DNA of 64,000 nt from Sinomonas humi. GTDB taxonomy: Bacteria; Actinomycetota; Actinomycetes; Actinomycetales; Micrococcaceae. Where the stretch lies: positions 46,559 through 110,558 of the forward strand of contig NZ_JTDL01000033.1 of NCBI RefSeq assembly GCF_000802235.1, read 5' to 3'. Under the pieces are notes generated by a model. It saw nothing but the letters and a program-made list of their open reading frames with translations, was not told where the DNA came from and did no database searches. Position numbers and translations under genes: made by a program. Of this stretch, positions 57,060 through 64,000 are shown piece after piece (position 1 is the stretch's first letter; the number at the start of each line of letters is the position of its first letter).

Positions 57060-57452
57060 ATGCGCAAGTCCCACAAGATCATGCTCGCCGCCGGCCTCGG
57101 CGTGGCCGCCCTCGCCGGCGGCACCGCTTTCACCGGCACGGGTGTGACCGACAACGCCGGCGCCACCCAGTTCCTCGGCGGTACCGTCTCCCAGTCCGTC
57201 ACCGGCGCAACCCTCGCCTCGGTGGCCTACGGCTTCGCCGATGCACCCGCGAACACCGAGGTCAACTCCATCACCCTGACCTTCGGCGACGCCACGGGCG
57301 CGAAGACCCCGACGATCTCGCTGAACAACGGCTCCGGCACGGCGTTCACCTGCACCGCCATCGACGGCACGTACTTCAAGTCCACCTGCACGCCCGCCAC
57401 GTCCGGCACCTACCAGACGGGCCTCGAGAGCGTCGCCGTCACCGTCAGCTGA
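57060..57452 (+). CDS. Small secreted protein, candidate SipW substrate
   Basis: A 130-residue protein. A signal peptide is clear: MRKSHK, the hydrophobic core IMLAAGLGVAALAGGTAF, then TGTGVTDNAGA. The mature part is rich in Thr, Ser, Gly and Ala, with alternating beta-type sequence (VSQSVTGATLASVAYGFAD and SITLTFGDATGAKTPTISLN) and two Cys (FTCTAIDG and KSTCTPAT) that could form a disulfide. It ends in VAVTVS. The layout is like small TasA/camelysin-type surface proteins. A SipW-type signal peptidase follows 101 bp downstream, so it is the likely substrate. The specific function is unknown. Confidence 0.75.
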   Translation: MRKSHKIMLAAGLGVAALAGGTAFTGTGVTDNAGATQFLGGTVSQSVTGATLASVAYGFADAPANTEVNSITLTFGDATGAKTPTISLNNGSGTAFTCTAIDGTYFKSTCTPATSGTYQTGLESVAVTVS

Positions 57453-57553
57453 CCCTGACCTCACGGTCGGCCTGCCCCAGCAGCTAGGGGGCCGGCCGAC
57501 CGAGGCGCCGCACCACGCCACACCTGTCCTCGCCGAACTCCTGAAAGGCGCAC

Positions 57554-59119
57554 GTGAAGCACCTGCTGATGCGCATCCTGCCAGTCTGCGCCACCGTCGC
57601 GGCAGTGGTGGGTGCCGTCCTGTGCCTGCTTCTGGTCTCAGGACAGGCCCGCGTCGTGGTGACGCACGGCGTGAGCATGAACCCCGTCTACTACCAAGGC
57701 GACCTCGTCGTCGTCGCCCGCGCCGAGACCTACAAGGTGGGGGACATCGTCGCCTACCACGTCCACGGCGGCTCGGTAGTCGCCCTGCACAGGATCATCG
57801 GCGGGAACGCCGACGGTTTCACCATCAAAGGCGACAACAACCAGTCCACCGACATCGACCACCCCACCTCCGCTCAGATCATCGGCAAGGCCATCCTGCA
57901 CGTCCCCCAGGCCGGGACCGCCCTGAAGGCCCTCGCCAGCCCGCCCGTGCTGTCTCTGGCAGCCTTCGCCCTCCTCGGCGGGAGCACCAGAGCCCTGACC
58001 CGACGCCGGCGCCGACGCGCCCGAAGGAAGACCGCCATGTCCCGGCACCTCGACACCGCCGCCCCTGAACGCCCCCGCGCCCTCGCGGGCCTCCTGCGCC
58101 AGCCCTTCCGGCCATGGGCCGGGGCGGCAGCCGCAGCCGCCGTGCTCTCCGCGGCGCTGGGCGCCTGGGCCTGGACGGGCCCAGCAGGACCCGCAGCGCC
58201 CGGCACCACGGCCCAGGGGCAGAGCATGAGCTTCTCCTACACCGCCCCCGTCCACCAGAGCCCCGCCTACGACGGCACGACAGTCTCCTCGCCGGACCCC
58301 GTGTTCCGTCGCGTCCTCGCCGGGGCCATCACGGTCGCCTACACCTACCACGGCCCCTCCGGCACGATCGGAGTCGACGCCCAGCTCTCCAACGCCGGAG
58401 GCTGGCACACCACCATCCCCTTGACCGCACCTGCCCCCTTCGCCGGCACCGCCCACTCCGGCACGGTCCAGCTGGACCTGTCCGTCCTTGAGGCAAGGGC
58501 CGAGGCGGCGGCCGTGGCCAGCGGGACCCAGGCTTCCCCGGTGACTGTCGCAGTCGTCCCCACCGTGCACGCAGCCGGCACGGACTACAGCCCGGCGCTC
58601 AGGCTCACCCTCACCCCGCTCCAGCTCAGCCTCGCGGACGCCGCATCGCTCACGTCCCAGGCGCCAGCTGCCGCTGCCTCGCCTGCGTCCCAACGGAAGC
58701 TGACCCTCGGGGCCTGGTCCCTGACTGCGGTTGCCGCCCGGCCGCTCTCGGGCGGGGTCTTCGCCGCCGCGCTCCTGGCCTTGGCAGCCCTCGCCGTCGC
58801 CGGCCGACGCCGCGGACCCGTGGGCGAGGCGGAGGAGATCCGGGGCCGGTGGGGGAGCCTGCTGGTGCCCGTGCACCCCATGCCCACCCCGCTTGGGCGT
58901 GCCGTGGTCGACGTCGCCGACTTCGCCACCCTGGCCCGGCTCGCCGAACGCTACGGCCTGCTGGTCCTGCACTGGTCCCGCAGCGGGGTGGAGACCTTCC
59001 TCGTCAACGACGAGAGCACCGCCTACCGCTACCGCACCGGGAACACCACGGCACAGGCGTCCGACGTGGCCGAAGCCACCGAGGCGGAAGAGTCGGTCAG
59101 GTCATTAGGGGGAGCCTGA
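57554..59119 (+). CDS. SipW-type signal peptidase fused to DUF5305-like domain
   Basis: A 521-residue membrane protein in two parts. Residues 1-150 are an ER/SipW-type signal peptidase: helix 8-30, then GVSMNPVYYQGDLVVV with Ser41, VVALHRIIGG with His79 in place of the usual catalytic Lys, and box IKGDNN. After a second helix (about 130-142) and a basic stretch, a third helix (189-207) leads to an extracytoplasmic domain resembling DUF5305 (MSFSYTAPVHQSPAYDGTTV, then DPVFRRVLAGAITVAYTYHG). A last helix and a cytosolic tail (DFATLARLAERYGLLVLHWS) complete it. GTG start after GAAAGGCGCAC. Confidence 0.82.
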   Translation: MKHLLMRILPVCATVAAVVGAVLCLLLVSGQARVVVTHGVSMNPVYYQGDLVVVARAETYKVGDIVAYHVHGGSVVALHRIIGGNADGFTIKGDNNQSTDIDHPTSAQIIGKAILHVPQAGTALKALASPPVLSLAAFALLGGSTRALTRRRRRRARRKTAMSRHLDTAAPERPRALAGLLRQPFRPWAGAAAAAAVLSAALGAWAWTGPAGPAAPGTTAQGQSMSFSYTAPVHQSPAYDGTTVSSPDPVFRRVLAGAITVAYTYHGPSGTIGVDAQLSNAGGWHTTIPLTAPAPFAGTAHSGTVQLDLSVLEARAEAAAVASGTQASPVTVAVVPTVHAAGTDYSPALRLTLTPLQLSLADAASLTSQAPAAAASPASQRKLTLGAWSLTAVAARPLSGGVFAAALLALAALAVAGRRRGPVGEAEEIRGRWGSLLVPVHPMPTPLGRAVVDVADFATLARLAERYGLLVLHWSRSGVETFLVNDESTAYRYRTGNTTAQASDVAEATEAEESVRSLGGA

Positions 59120-59172
59120 ATGGACCGTGGCCGCCTCCGCCGCACCCTGAGGAGAAGACGCTGCGGGACCAG

Positions 59173-59340
59173 GTGTGCGGAATCCTTCGCGAAGCCCTTG
59201 AGGGCCACGGACTGCCCGAGGAGAGCAAGGACCGCCTCCGTGCCCTCATCTCGGAGCATCGGGAGCAGCCGGAGCGTGCCCTCATCGAGCACCTGGGTTC
59301 TCTGCGCGGCGACGACGGAGCGGAGCTCTTGGCCAGCTAG
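59173..59340 (+). CDS. Small hypothetical protein, intact relative of the 56.2-kb remnant
   Basis: A 55-residue frame MCGILREALEGHGLPEESKD continuing to LRALISEHREQPERALIEHL and a short acidic tail. The coding pattern extends upstream to about 59104, but without a good start codon, so the true 5' end is uncertain or lost; GTG at 59173 is the first usable start. A related, frameshifted copy lies at 56162-56282. Family unknown. Confidence 0.4.
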   Translation: MCGILREALEGHGLPEESKDRLRALISEHREQPERALIEHLGSLRGDDGAELLAS

Positions 59341-59723
59341 TAGAGATCAGGATGGCCCGTCTGGTTCAGGGCAGCGGAGACGGCGGCCCATGGATTGCGC
59401 CATTGAGCAGGGCTGTTGGTCCCAAGCGTTCCGCACAGGAAAGGCGGCCAACCAGGGCGATTGAAGGACGGATCCTCCTCGCTGCCTCTTGTGGGCGCGC
59501 GGTCGAGACGCTGGCAGCACGGACCGCAGGCCCTCGCACCGGAGTTGGTTCCTCCGCCGCAGGACGTCGAACCCAAGGGGTTTGGCTGGAGCGGCCCGGG
59601 GCAATTCATGGTTGATAGCAACATTTGCATTGGGGCACGGATTGGGAGCGGCACGCGGGGCAGCCCGTCCCCGTTGCTCCGGCTCACCCCAGCGCTCCCG
59701 GTCCCGTTCGGAAGGACGAGAAG
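59341..59723. other. 383-bp spacer before the MIP channel
   Basis: No convincing gene. GTTT-N15-GGGCAA at 59580-59604 is a weak match to the stress-sigma consensus, about 120 nt before the channel gene. Confidence 0.35.
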
Positions 59724-60532
59724 ATGCAGTACCAGACGGAACAGAAGAAGCAAGTGAAACAAGCCCGGCAGGGCACCTCCCATCTGGTTCTCTCCGAGTA
59801 CCAGCGGAAGCAGGTAAATGAATTCGAGGACATGTCGCACGAGTTCAGGCGCCTGTTCAGCGAGTTCCTCGGGACTTTCTTCCTGGTCCTTACAGCGTGC
59901 GGGGCGCCAGCGGTGGCGGGCTTCGGCGGTTCGGTCAGCCGCGCCGCAGAGGTCACCGCTCCCGGTCTGATGGTCGCCGCCATCATCCTCTTCATGGGGA
60001 CCAACTCCGGGGCCCACCTCAATCCGGTGGTCACCCTCGCGTTCTCGCTCAGGGGAGATTTCCACTGGAAGAGGGTGCCCGGATATGTCGTCGCCCAGGT
60101 CCTCGGTGCTGTGGCCGCCCCTGCGGTCCTCCGCATGGTCTTCGGTCCTTCGGCGGACCTGGGGCTGACCGTCGTCGGGCCCCACTTCTCCCCAGTGCAG
60201 GGGTTCGCAGTCGAAGCGCTGCTGACGTTCGGGCTCATCAGCGTCGTCCTGGGGGCGGCATCAGGTGCGCAGAACATCGGTCCACTGGCAGCGCTGGCAG
60301 CAGGAAGCTACATAGTCCTGGCCGGACTGTGGGGATCTCCCGTCTCGGGCGCGTCGATGAACCGACCCGTTCCTTCGGACCGGCGCTGGTAGCGGGAAAC
60401 TTCGCCGACTTCTGGATCTACCTCGCAGGGCCTGGCCTCGGCGCTGTTGCGGCAGTCCTTGCCGCCTACGTGCTTCGGGGCCGCGGCGGCGGCAAAGTTG
60501 CGTCCAAGGCAGCCCAAGGGATCATCACGTGA
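59724..60532 (+). pseudogene. MIP/aquaporin-family channel, one-base frameshift
   Basis: The first 222 codons encode a MIP channel: LFSEFLGTFFLVLTACGAPA, the first pore motif NSGAHLNPVVTLAF (NPV), and helices up to SPVSGASMN. The frame then shifts. In the next frame RSFGPALVAGNFADFWIYLA and GLGAVAAVLAAYVLRGRG continue the family. Adding one C after ATGAAC (near 60361) restores ASMNPTRSFGPALV, the second pore motif. A charged N-terminal extension (MQYQTEQKKQVKQARQ) is unusual. Either a real inactivation or a sequence error. Confidence 0.8.
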
Positions 60533-60590
60533 CCGGGGCCCGTGACGGGGACTCAAGCGTGGGCAGCGAAGATGGCGGAGGGAAGCCCTC

Positions 60591-60833
60591 ATGGAATATC
60601 GCCTGATGTGCCTTTCATCTTCTGGCAAGCCGTGCAGGATGCCGGAGGTCAGCCTCGTGGCGCAGAACCTCGATGCCGCCAAAGTCATGGCCGAGCGCAG
60701 CATCGAGCGCTTCGGCGGCCCGTTCAGCCTTGCGCCGGAAGTGGTCCTCTCGGATCCCTCGGAGCCATGGGTGGTGCGATCCCGATGGATCCGCGGACAT
60801 GGCTGGGTGGACGGTCCCCGGCAAAGGGCCTGA
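60591..60833 (+). CDS. Hypothetical 80-residue protein
   Basis: Product MEYRLMCLSSSGKPCRMPEV continues through SLVAQNLDAAKVMAERSIER, with an amphipathic central helix and a Trp-rich end (EPWVVRSRWIRGHGWVDG). GGAGG lies about 9 nt upstream of the ATG. Composition is protein-like, but I recognise no family. Confidence 0.45.
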   Translation: MEYRLMCLSSSGKPCRMPEVSLVAQNLDAAKVMAERSIERFGGPFSLAPEVVLSDPSEPWVVRSRWIRGHGWVDGPRQRA

Positions 60834-61116
60834 ATGGGGTTCGGGAAGCCAATTCCCACGTCGGTGAATCGTGTAGTTCCAGGACGCCCGGCTCATGGGC
60901 AGAGCGAGCTCCAGCTTGGCCCAGGAAGCGGAGCGCAAGTCCGTGGAGCGGGGAGCGGCAACAGAGGAACGCGACCGGAAACGGGAGAAACAAGTAGCTC
61001 GGCCCCATACCTCCCCGTCCCCAGGCCAGGCGCGGCGTCAGGAGCCTTCAGCTGGAACGCGGCGCCGAAGGAACCCGGGCCGGCGATCCAATGCGCGCCG
61101 GCCCGAGTCGCTTCCC
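60834..61116. other. Spacer without a recognisable gene
   Basis: A 283-bp stretch. A plus-strand reading frame from about 60895 begins MGRASSSLAQEAERKSVERG, but it runs through the antisense of the metallothionein-like gene and has no conserved continuation. Confidence 0.4.
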
Positions 61117-61263
61117 TCAGGAAACCTTCTCCATACTGTGGCCGCAGCAGCACTTGGGGGCCTGATCGCCCCCGTCTCCGTCCTTCGCTCCTTTGGTGAC
61201 TTGGATCTCGCATCCGCAGTCTTGATCAGGGCAGCGATATGTCTCGCCCGTCTGCAGTGCCAT
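61117..61263 (-). CDS. Metallothionein/zinc-ribbon-like small protein
   Basis: A 48-residue protein, MALQTGETYRCPDQDCGCEI, ending PKCCCGHSMEKVS. Six Cys are arranged CxxxxCxC and CCC followed by a His, a metal-binding pattern. A Gly/Asp-rich linker joins the two parts. GGAGGACAA precedes the ATG at ideal spacing. Metal storage or a redox role is possible. Confidence 0.75.
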   Translation of the reverse strand: MALQTGETYRCPDQDCGCEIQVTKGAKDGDGGDQAPKCCCGHSMEKVS

Positions 61264-61643
61264 TTGTCCTCCTTCAGTGTTGGTGGATTCAGCCGTTCTC
61301 ACGCAGCGTCTGCTGTGCATCCCGACATGCCGGTCTTACCCTCTTCCGATGCCCGCTACGCGAGAGGGCGGCGGGTGCATGCACCGGCTTCCAAGCCCCG
61401 AGTAGGTCACCTTCACAGGCCAAGAAGCGGCCGAAGGCAGAGCGGACGCTGCGATGCCCCATTTATGCCTTCGAGCGTGGTGCCTCGCCGCCCTCGGCAG
61501 CTGTCGTTTCCGTTCCCGCCTTCGCGGGCATTTCTAGTGCGAGGGCGCAAGGGGCGCGAGCACCGTCAGCCGGACGGCGGCCAGCAGCGGGCCCTTGGGC
61601 CGAGTGGCAGGGGATGGCGGCGGGAGACCAGAGGGGAATCTGC
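61264..61643. other. 380-bp spacer, no gene recognised
   Basis: Lies between divergent genes. Long GC-biased frames exist on the plus strand but lack family features or a good ribosome binding site until 61644. Confidence 0.4.
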
Positions 61644-62366
61644 ATGATCGAATCGGACATCGACTACTACTTCGACCCGGTGTGCCCATTCGCTTGGCTG
61701 ACGAGCAAATGGGTGCGCAGCGTAGCGCGGCAGCGCGGCTACCGGGTGAACTGGCGGTTCATCTCGCTGCGGATGCTCAATGCCCACATCGACTACGACC
61801 GGCATTTTCCGCCCGGCTACGAGGCCGGCCACACCTCGGGCCTGCGCCTGCTGCGGGTAGCCGCCCGGGCCCGTGCCGAGCACGGACCCGCCGTCGTCGG
61901 GCCCCTGTACGAGGCCATCGGGGCCCAGGTGTTCGATGCCGACTCCTCGGGCGATCTGGACCCGGCGGTACGTGGGAGCCGGGATTTCGTTGAGCCGCTG
62001 CTGGCTGAAGCCGGCCTTCCGACTCATCTGGCCGAGGCCCTGGAGGACACCGGTTGGGACGCGGAGCTGCGCGACGAGACCGATCGGGCGCTCTCCCTGA
62101 CGGGCAGGGATGTCGGCACCCCGATCGTCCATTTCCGGCCGCCTGAGGGCACCGCGTTTTTCGGACCCGTGATCAGCCGCATACCCACGGAGGAGGACGC
62201 GGTGCCCCTGTGGGACCACGTCGTCGGGCTCGCGTCGTTCCCGGGCTTCGCCGAGCTCAAGCGGAGCCTGCGGGAGCGGCCCCAGCTGCGCAGCTTCGGG
62301 GTCGCGCCGGGGGAAGCGGGCCAGGAGGAGGACTGGCACGGCGGTAGCCGGCGGCTCAAGGGGTGA
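61644..62366 (+). CDS. DsbA-fold protein, Rv2466c-like (mycothiol-dependent nitroreductase family)
   Basis: A 240-residue thioredoxin-fold protein of the DsbA/2-hydroxychromene isomerase type. DYYFDPVCPFAWLTSKWVR near residue 6 aligns with the DFWFDPLCPWCWITSRW region of M. tuberculosis Rv2466c. Later DVGTPIVHF and GTAFFGPVISRIPTEEDAV match the cis-Pro loop and C-terminal part. The second active-site Cys of CPWC is replaced here (CPFA), so only a one-Cys mechanism is possible. AGAGGGGAATCTGC precedes the ATG. Confidence 0.85.
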   Translation: MIESDIDYYFDPVCPFAWLTSKWVRSVARQRGYRVNWRFISLRMLNAHIDYDRHFPPGYEAGHTSGLRLLRVAARARAEHGPAVVGPLYEAIGAQVFDADSSGDLDPAVRGSRDFVEPLLAEAGLPTHLAEALEDTGWDAELRDETDRALSLTGRDVGTPIVHFRPPEGTAFFGPVISRIPTEEDAVPLWDHVVGLASFPGFAELKRSLRERPQLRSFGVAPGEAGQEEDWHGGSRRLKG

Positions 62367-62398
62367 GAGCAGTGGGCGGGGTCGCTGACTACGTTCTT

Positions 62399-62526
62399 CT
62401 AGTCCTCAGGCTTCACGCCCACGGGCGCCGGGGTGTAGCCCTGCCCGCCGCCGTGACGACCGGGCTTCGAGGGTCATTGTTCTGGTCTTCCTTCTCGTCC
62501 TGCTTGTCCTGATCTTGATCGCTCAT
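62399..62526 (-). pseudogene. Small acidic protein gene with one-base frameshift
   Basis: An ideal ribosome binding site (GGAGGAATCGCG) precedes ATG at 62526. The product begins MSDQDQDKQDEKEDQNNDPR, then shifts. In the neighbouring frame it continues GRHGGGQGYTPAPVGVKPED to a TAG. Total length is 128 nt, one base short of 43 codons; one extra base in the C run near 62468 would restore it. Read as it stands it would be a 37-residue protein ending at 62413. Confidence 0.65.
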
Positions 62527-62748
62527 CGCGATTCCTCCTGATGCTCATGGCCAGATTCGGACTGCGGGCGGGGTCTTCGACGAGGGGAGGCCGCTCCTTC
62601 CCAGAACCTCCGGCGCTCATCGGTTGTCTCTCGAGGGGTTGTTGCTTCGGCTTTCGAGGGTTACGGTCGGGGGGCCGGGCTCAAAAACCTCAAGGAGGCC
62701 GTTCCAGCACGCTGTCTGGAAGGCTCTTCTGCTTCTCAAGGGGGCTGC
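62527..62748. other. Spacer upstream of ctaD
   Basis: A 222-bp stretch between the divergent small-protein gene and ctaD. It should hold the ctaD promoter; AAGGGGG at about 62738 is the ribosome binding site. No -10/-35 pair could be chosen with confidence. Confidence 0.35.
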
Positions 62749-64000
62749 ATGGCCATCGATCGAGCGACAGCAGGGGCCGCAACGCAGGGCGTGGGGGAAG
62801 CGCCCCGCTCGATGGGCCGGGTGGTCGTCTCGTGGCTCACCACCACAGACCATAAGACGATCGGCTACCTGTACCTGATCACCTCGTTCATCTTCTTCTG
62901 CCTCGGTGGGGTGATGGCCCTCCTGATGCGGGCGGAGCTCTTCGAGCCGGGTATGCAGATCCTCCAGTCGAAGGACCAGTACAACCAGCTCTTCACAGCC
63001 CACGGAACCGTCATGCTCCTGCTGTTCGCCACTCCGCTCTTCGCGGGGTTCACGAACGTTGTCATGCCACTGCAGATCGGGGCCCCTGATGTCGCCTTCC
63101 CCAGGCTCAATGCGCTCTCCTACTGGTTCTATCTCTTCGGAGCGGTCATCGTCGTCGCCGGATTCCTGACTCCCCAAGGCGCGGCCCCCTTCGGCTGGTT
63201 CGCCTATGCCCCGCTGAACAACACGACCTTCACCCCGGGGGTGGGCGGGGACATGTGGGTGTTCGGGCTGGCACTGGCCGGCTTTGGCACGATCCTCGGC
63301 GGAGTCAACTTCATCACGACGATCATCTGCATGCGTGCCCCGGGCATGACCATGTGGCGCATGCCGATCTTCACGTGGAACGCCCTCATCACCTCGATCC
63401 TGGTGCTCATGGCGTTCCCGCCGCTCGCCGCAGCGCTCTTCGGCCTCGGCGCCGACCGCCGCTTCGGCGCCCACATCTTCGACCCACAGAACGGGGGAGC
63501 CATCCTGTGGCAGCACCTGTTCTGGTTCTTCGGCCACCCAGAGGTGTACATCATCGCCCTGCCGTTCTTCGGCATCGTCTCGGAGATCTTCCCGGTCTTC
63601 AGCCGCAAGCCGGTCTTCGGCTACAAGGGCCTCGTGTTCGCGACCATCAGCATTGCGGCGCTGTCAGTGACCGTGTGGGCTCACCACATGTATGTCACCG
63701 GGGCGGTCCTGCTGCCGTTCTTCTCCTTCATGACGATGCTCATCGCGGTCCCGACAGGGGTGAAGTACTTCAACTGGATCGGCACGATGTGGCGAGGCTC
63801 GCTCACGTTCGAGACGCCGATGCTGTGGAGCCTGGGCTTCCTCATCACGTTCCTCTTCGGTGGGCTCACCGGCATCATCCTGTCCTCGCCGCCGCTGGAC
63901 TTCCACGTCTCCGACACGTACTTCGTGGTCGCCCACTTCCACTACGTCGTCTTCGGCACCGTCGTGTTCGCGATGTTCGCCGGGTTCTACTTCTGGTGGC
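62749..64000 (+). CDS. ctaD: Cytochrome c oxidase subunit I, partial
   Basis: The first 417 codons of CtaD; the gene continues past the window. The product starts [20 protein letters not shown] and enters helix 1 at [21 protein letters not shown] haem ligand His is in [11 protein letters not shown]. The CuB His and the cross-linked Tyr are in [15 protein letters not shown], the paired His in WAHHMYVTG, and the late ligands in [11 protein letters not shown]. Ribosome binding site AAGGGGG about 5 nt upstream. It is the terminal oxidase for which ctaB, ctaA and SURF1 of this window supply haem A and assembly functions. An isolated ctaD in an accessory-looking segment may be a second copy. Confidence 0.95.
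   Translation, partial: MAIDRATAGAATQGVGEAPRSMGRVVVSWLTTTDHKTIGYLYLITSFIFFCLGGVMALLMRAELFEPGMQILQSKDQYNQLFTAHGTVMLLLFATPLFAGFTNVVMPLQIGAPDVAFPRLNALSYWFYLFGAVIVVAGFLTPQGAAPFGWFAYAPLNNTTFTPGVGGDMWVFGLALAGFGTILGGVNFITTIICMRAPGMTMWRMPIFTWNALITSILVLMAFPPLAAALFGLGADRRFGAHIFDPQNGGAILWQHLFWFFGHPEVYIIALPFFGIVSEIFPVFSRKPVFGYKGLVFATISIAALSVTVWAHHMYVTGAVLLPFFSFMTMLIAVPTGVKYFNWIGTMWRGSLTFETPMLWSLGFLITFLFGGLTGIILSSPPLDFHVSDTYFVVAHFHYVVFGTVVFAMFAGFYFWW

Noticed and set aside
59120..59464. Arg/Ser-rich plus-strand frame starting MDRGRLRRTLRRRR
   Set aside because: Out-of-frame reading of the gene that ends at 59340, whose frame has the related copy at 56.2 kb.
60895..61647. 250-codon plus-strand frame beginning MGRASSS
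   Set aside because: It passes over the metallothionein-like gene on the opposite strand, which has an ideal ribosome binding site and Cys pattern.

Overview
The window is high-GC actinobacterial chromosome, most likely from a Micrococcaceae member (Arthrobacter/Sinomonas type; the genus is my inference). The evidence is strong third-position G/C, many GTG starts, many starts lying 6-8 nt behind a TAnnnT -10 box (leaderless transcripts), OpcA beside Zwf, a mycothiol-dependent nitroreductase-like protein, and a gene order that, from memory, follows the M. tuberculosis block uvrC-rapZ-yvcK-whiA / gap-pgk-tpi-secG / pgl-opcA-zwf-tal-tkt / ctaB / ctaA-ABC / suf / ABC-F / fabG. I saw no rRNA, tRNA, CRISPR array or recognisable insertion sequence.

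Layout. 0-5.2 kb: start of an MBL-fold hydrolase gene, a YtrA-type GntR regulator, uvrA (with a LexA-like palindrome), a HAD phosphatase and a PlsC acyltransferase. 5.2-10.1 kb: uvrC-rapZ-yvcK-whiA. 10.3-14.7 kb: sodA, then gap-pgk-tpiA-secG. 14.8-23.2 kb, minus strand: tkt-tal-pgi-zwf-opcA-pgl, the oxidative and non-oxidative pentose phosphate pathway. 23.4-27.3 kb: ctaB facing ctaA (haem O and haem A synthesis), with an ABC-2 exporter pair upstream of ctaA. 27.5-32.3 kb: sufR-sufB-sufD-sufC-sufT without sufS or sufU. 32.4-37.1 kb: an acyl-CoA ligase and an unusual thiolase converging on the biotin transporter bioY-bioM-bioN. 37.2-39.5 kb: an Hrp1-like CBS protein and recQ. 39.6-44.7 kb: a formate dehydrogenase operon with a CRP-like operator. 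44.8-56.1 kb: ABC-F, a MocR/PPOX divergent pair, YbaK, SURF1, DUF3099, fabG, a second SDR, serB, an ABC ATPase, TauE and a SpoU methyltransferase with a duplicated motif.

From 56.1 kb to 62.7 kb the character changes: spacers are long, genes are small, and there is damage. A small secreted protein is followed by a SipW-type signal peptidase fused to a DUF5305-like ectodomain. Related remnants of one small gene lie on both sides of this pair in direct orientation (56.16-56.28 and 59.22-59.34 kb). Two frameshifted genes (a MIP channel and a small acidic protein) and a metallothionein-like gene follow. The window ends inside ctaD (cytochrome c oxidase subunit I).

The most unusual items are the SipW-DUF5305 module and its flanking repeats, the ligase plus Cys-to-Ser thiolase beside BioYMN, the 22-bp-phased TGGCCACT repeat array near 52.4 kb with a relative at 35.0 kb, the duplicated SpoU motif, a perfect 25-bp-arm hairpin at 14.75 kb, and the window-wide leaderless promoter signature.
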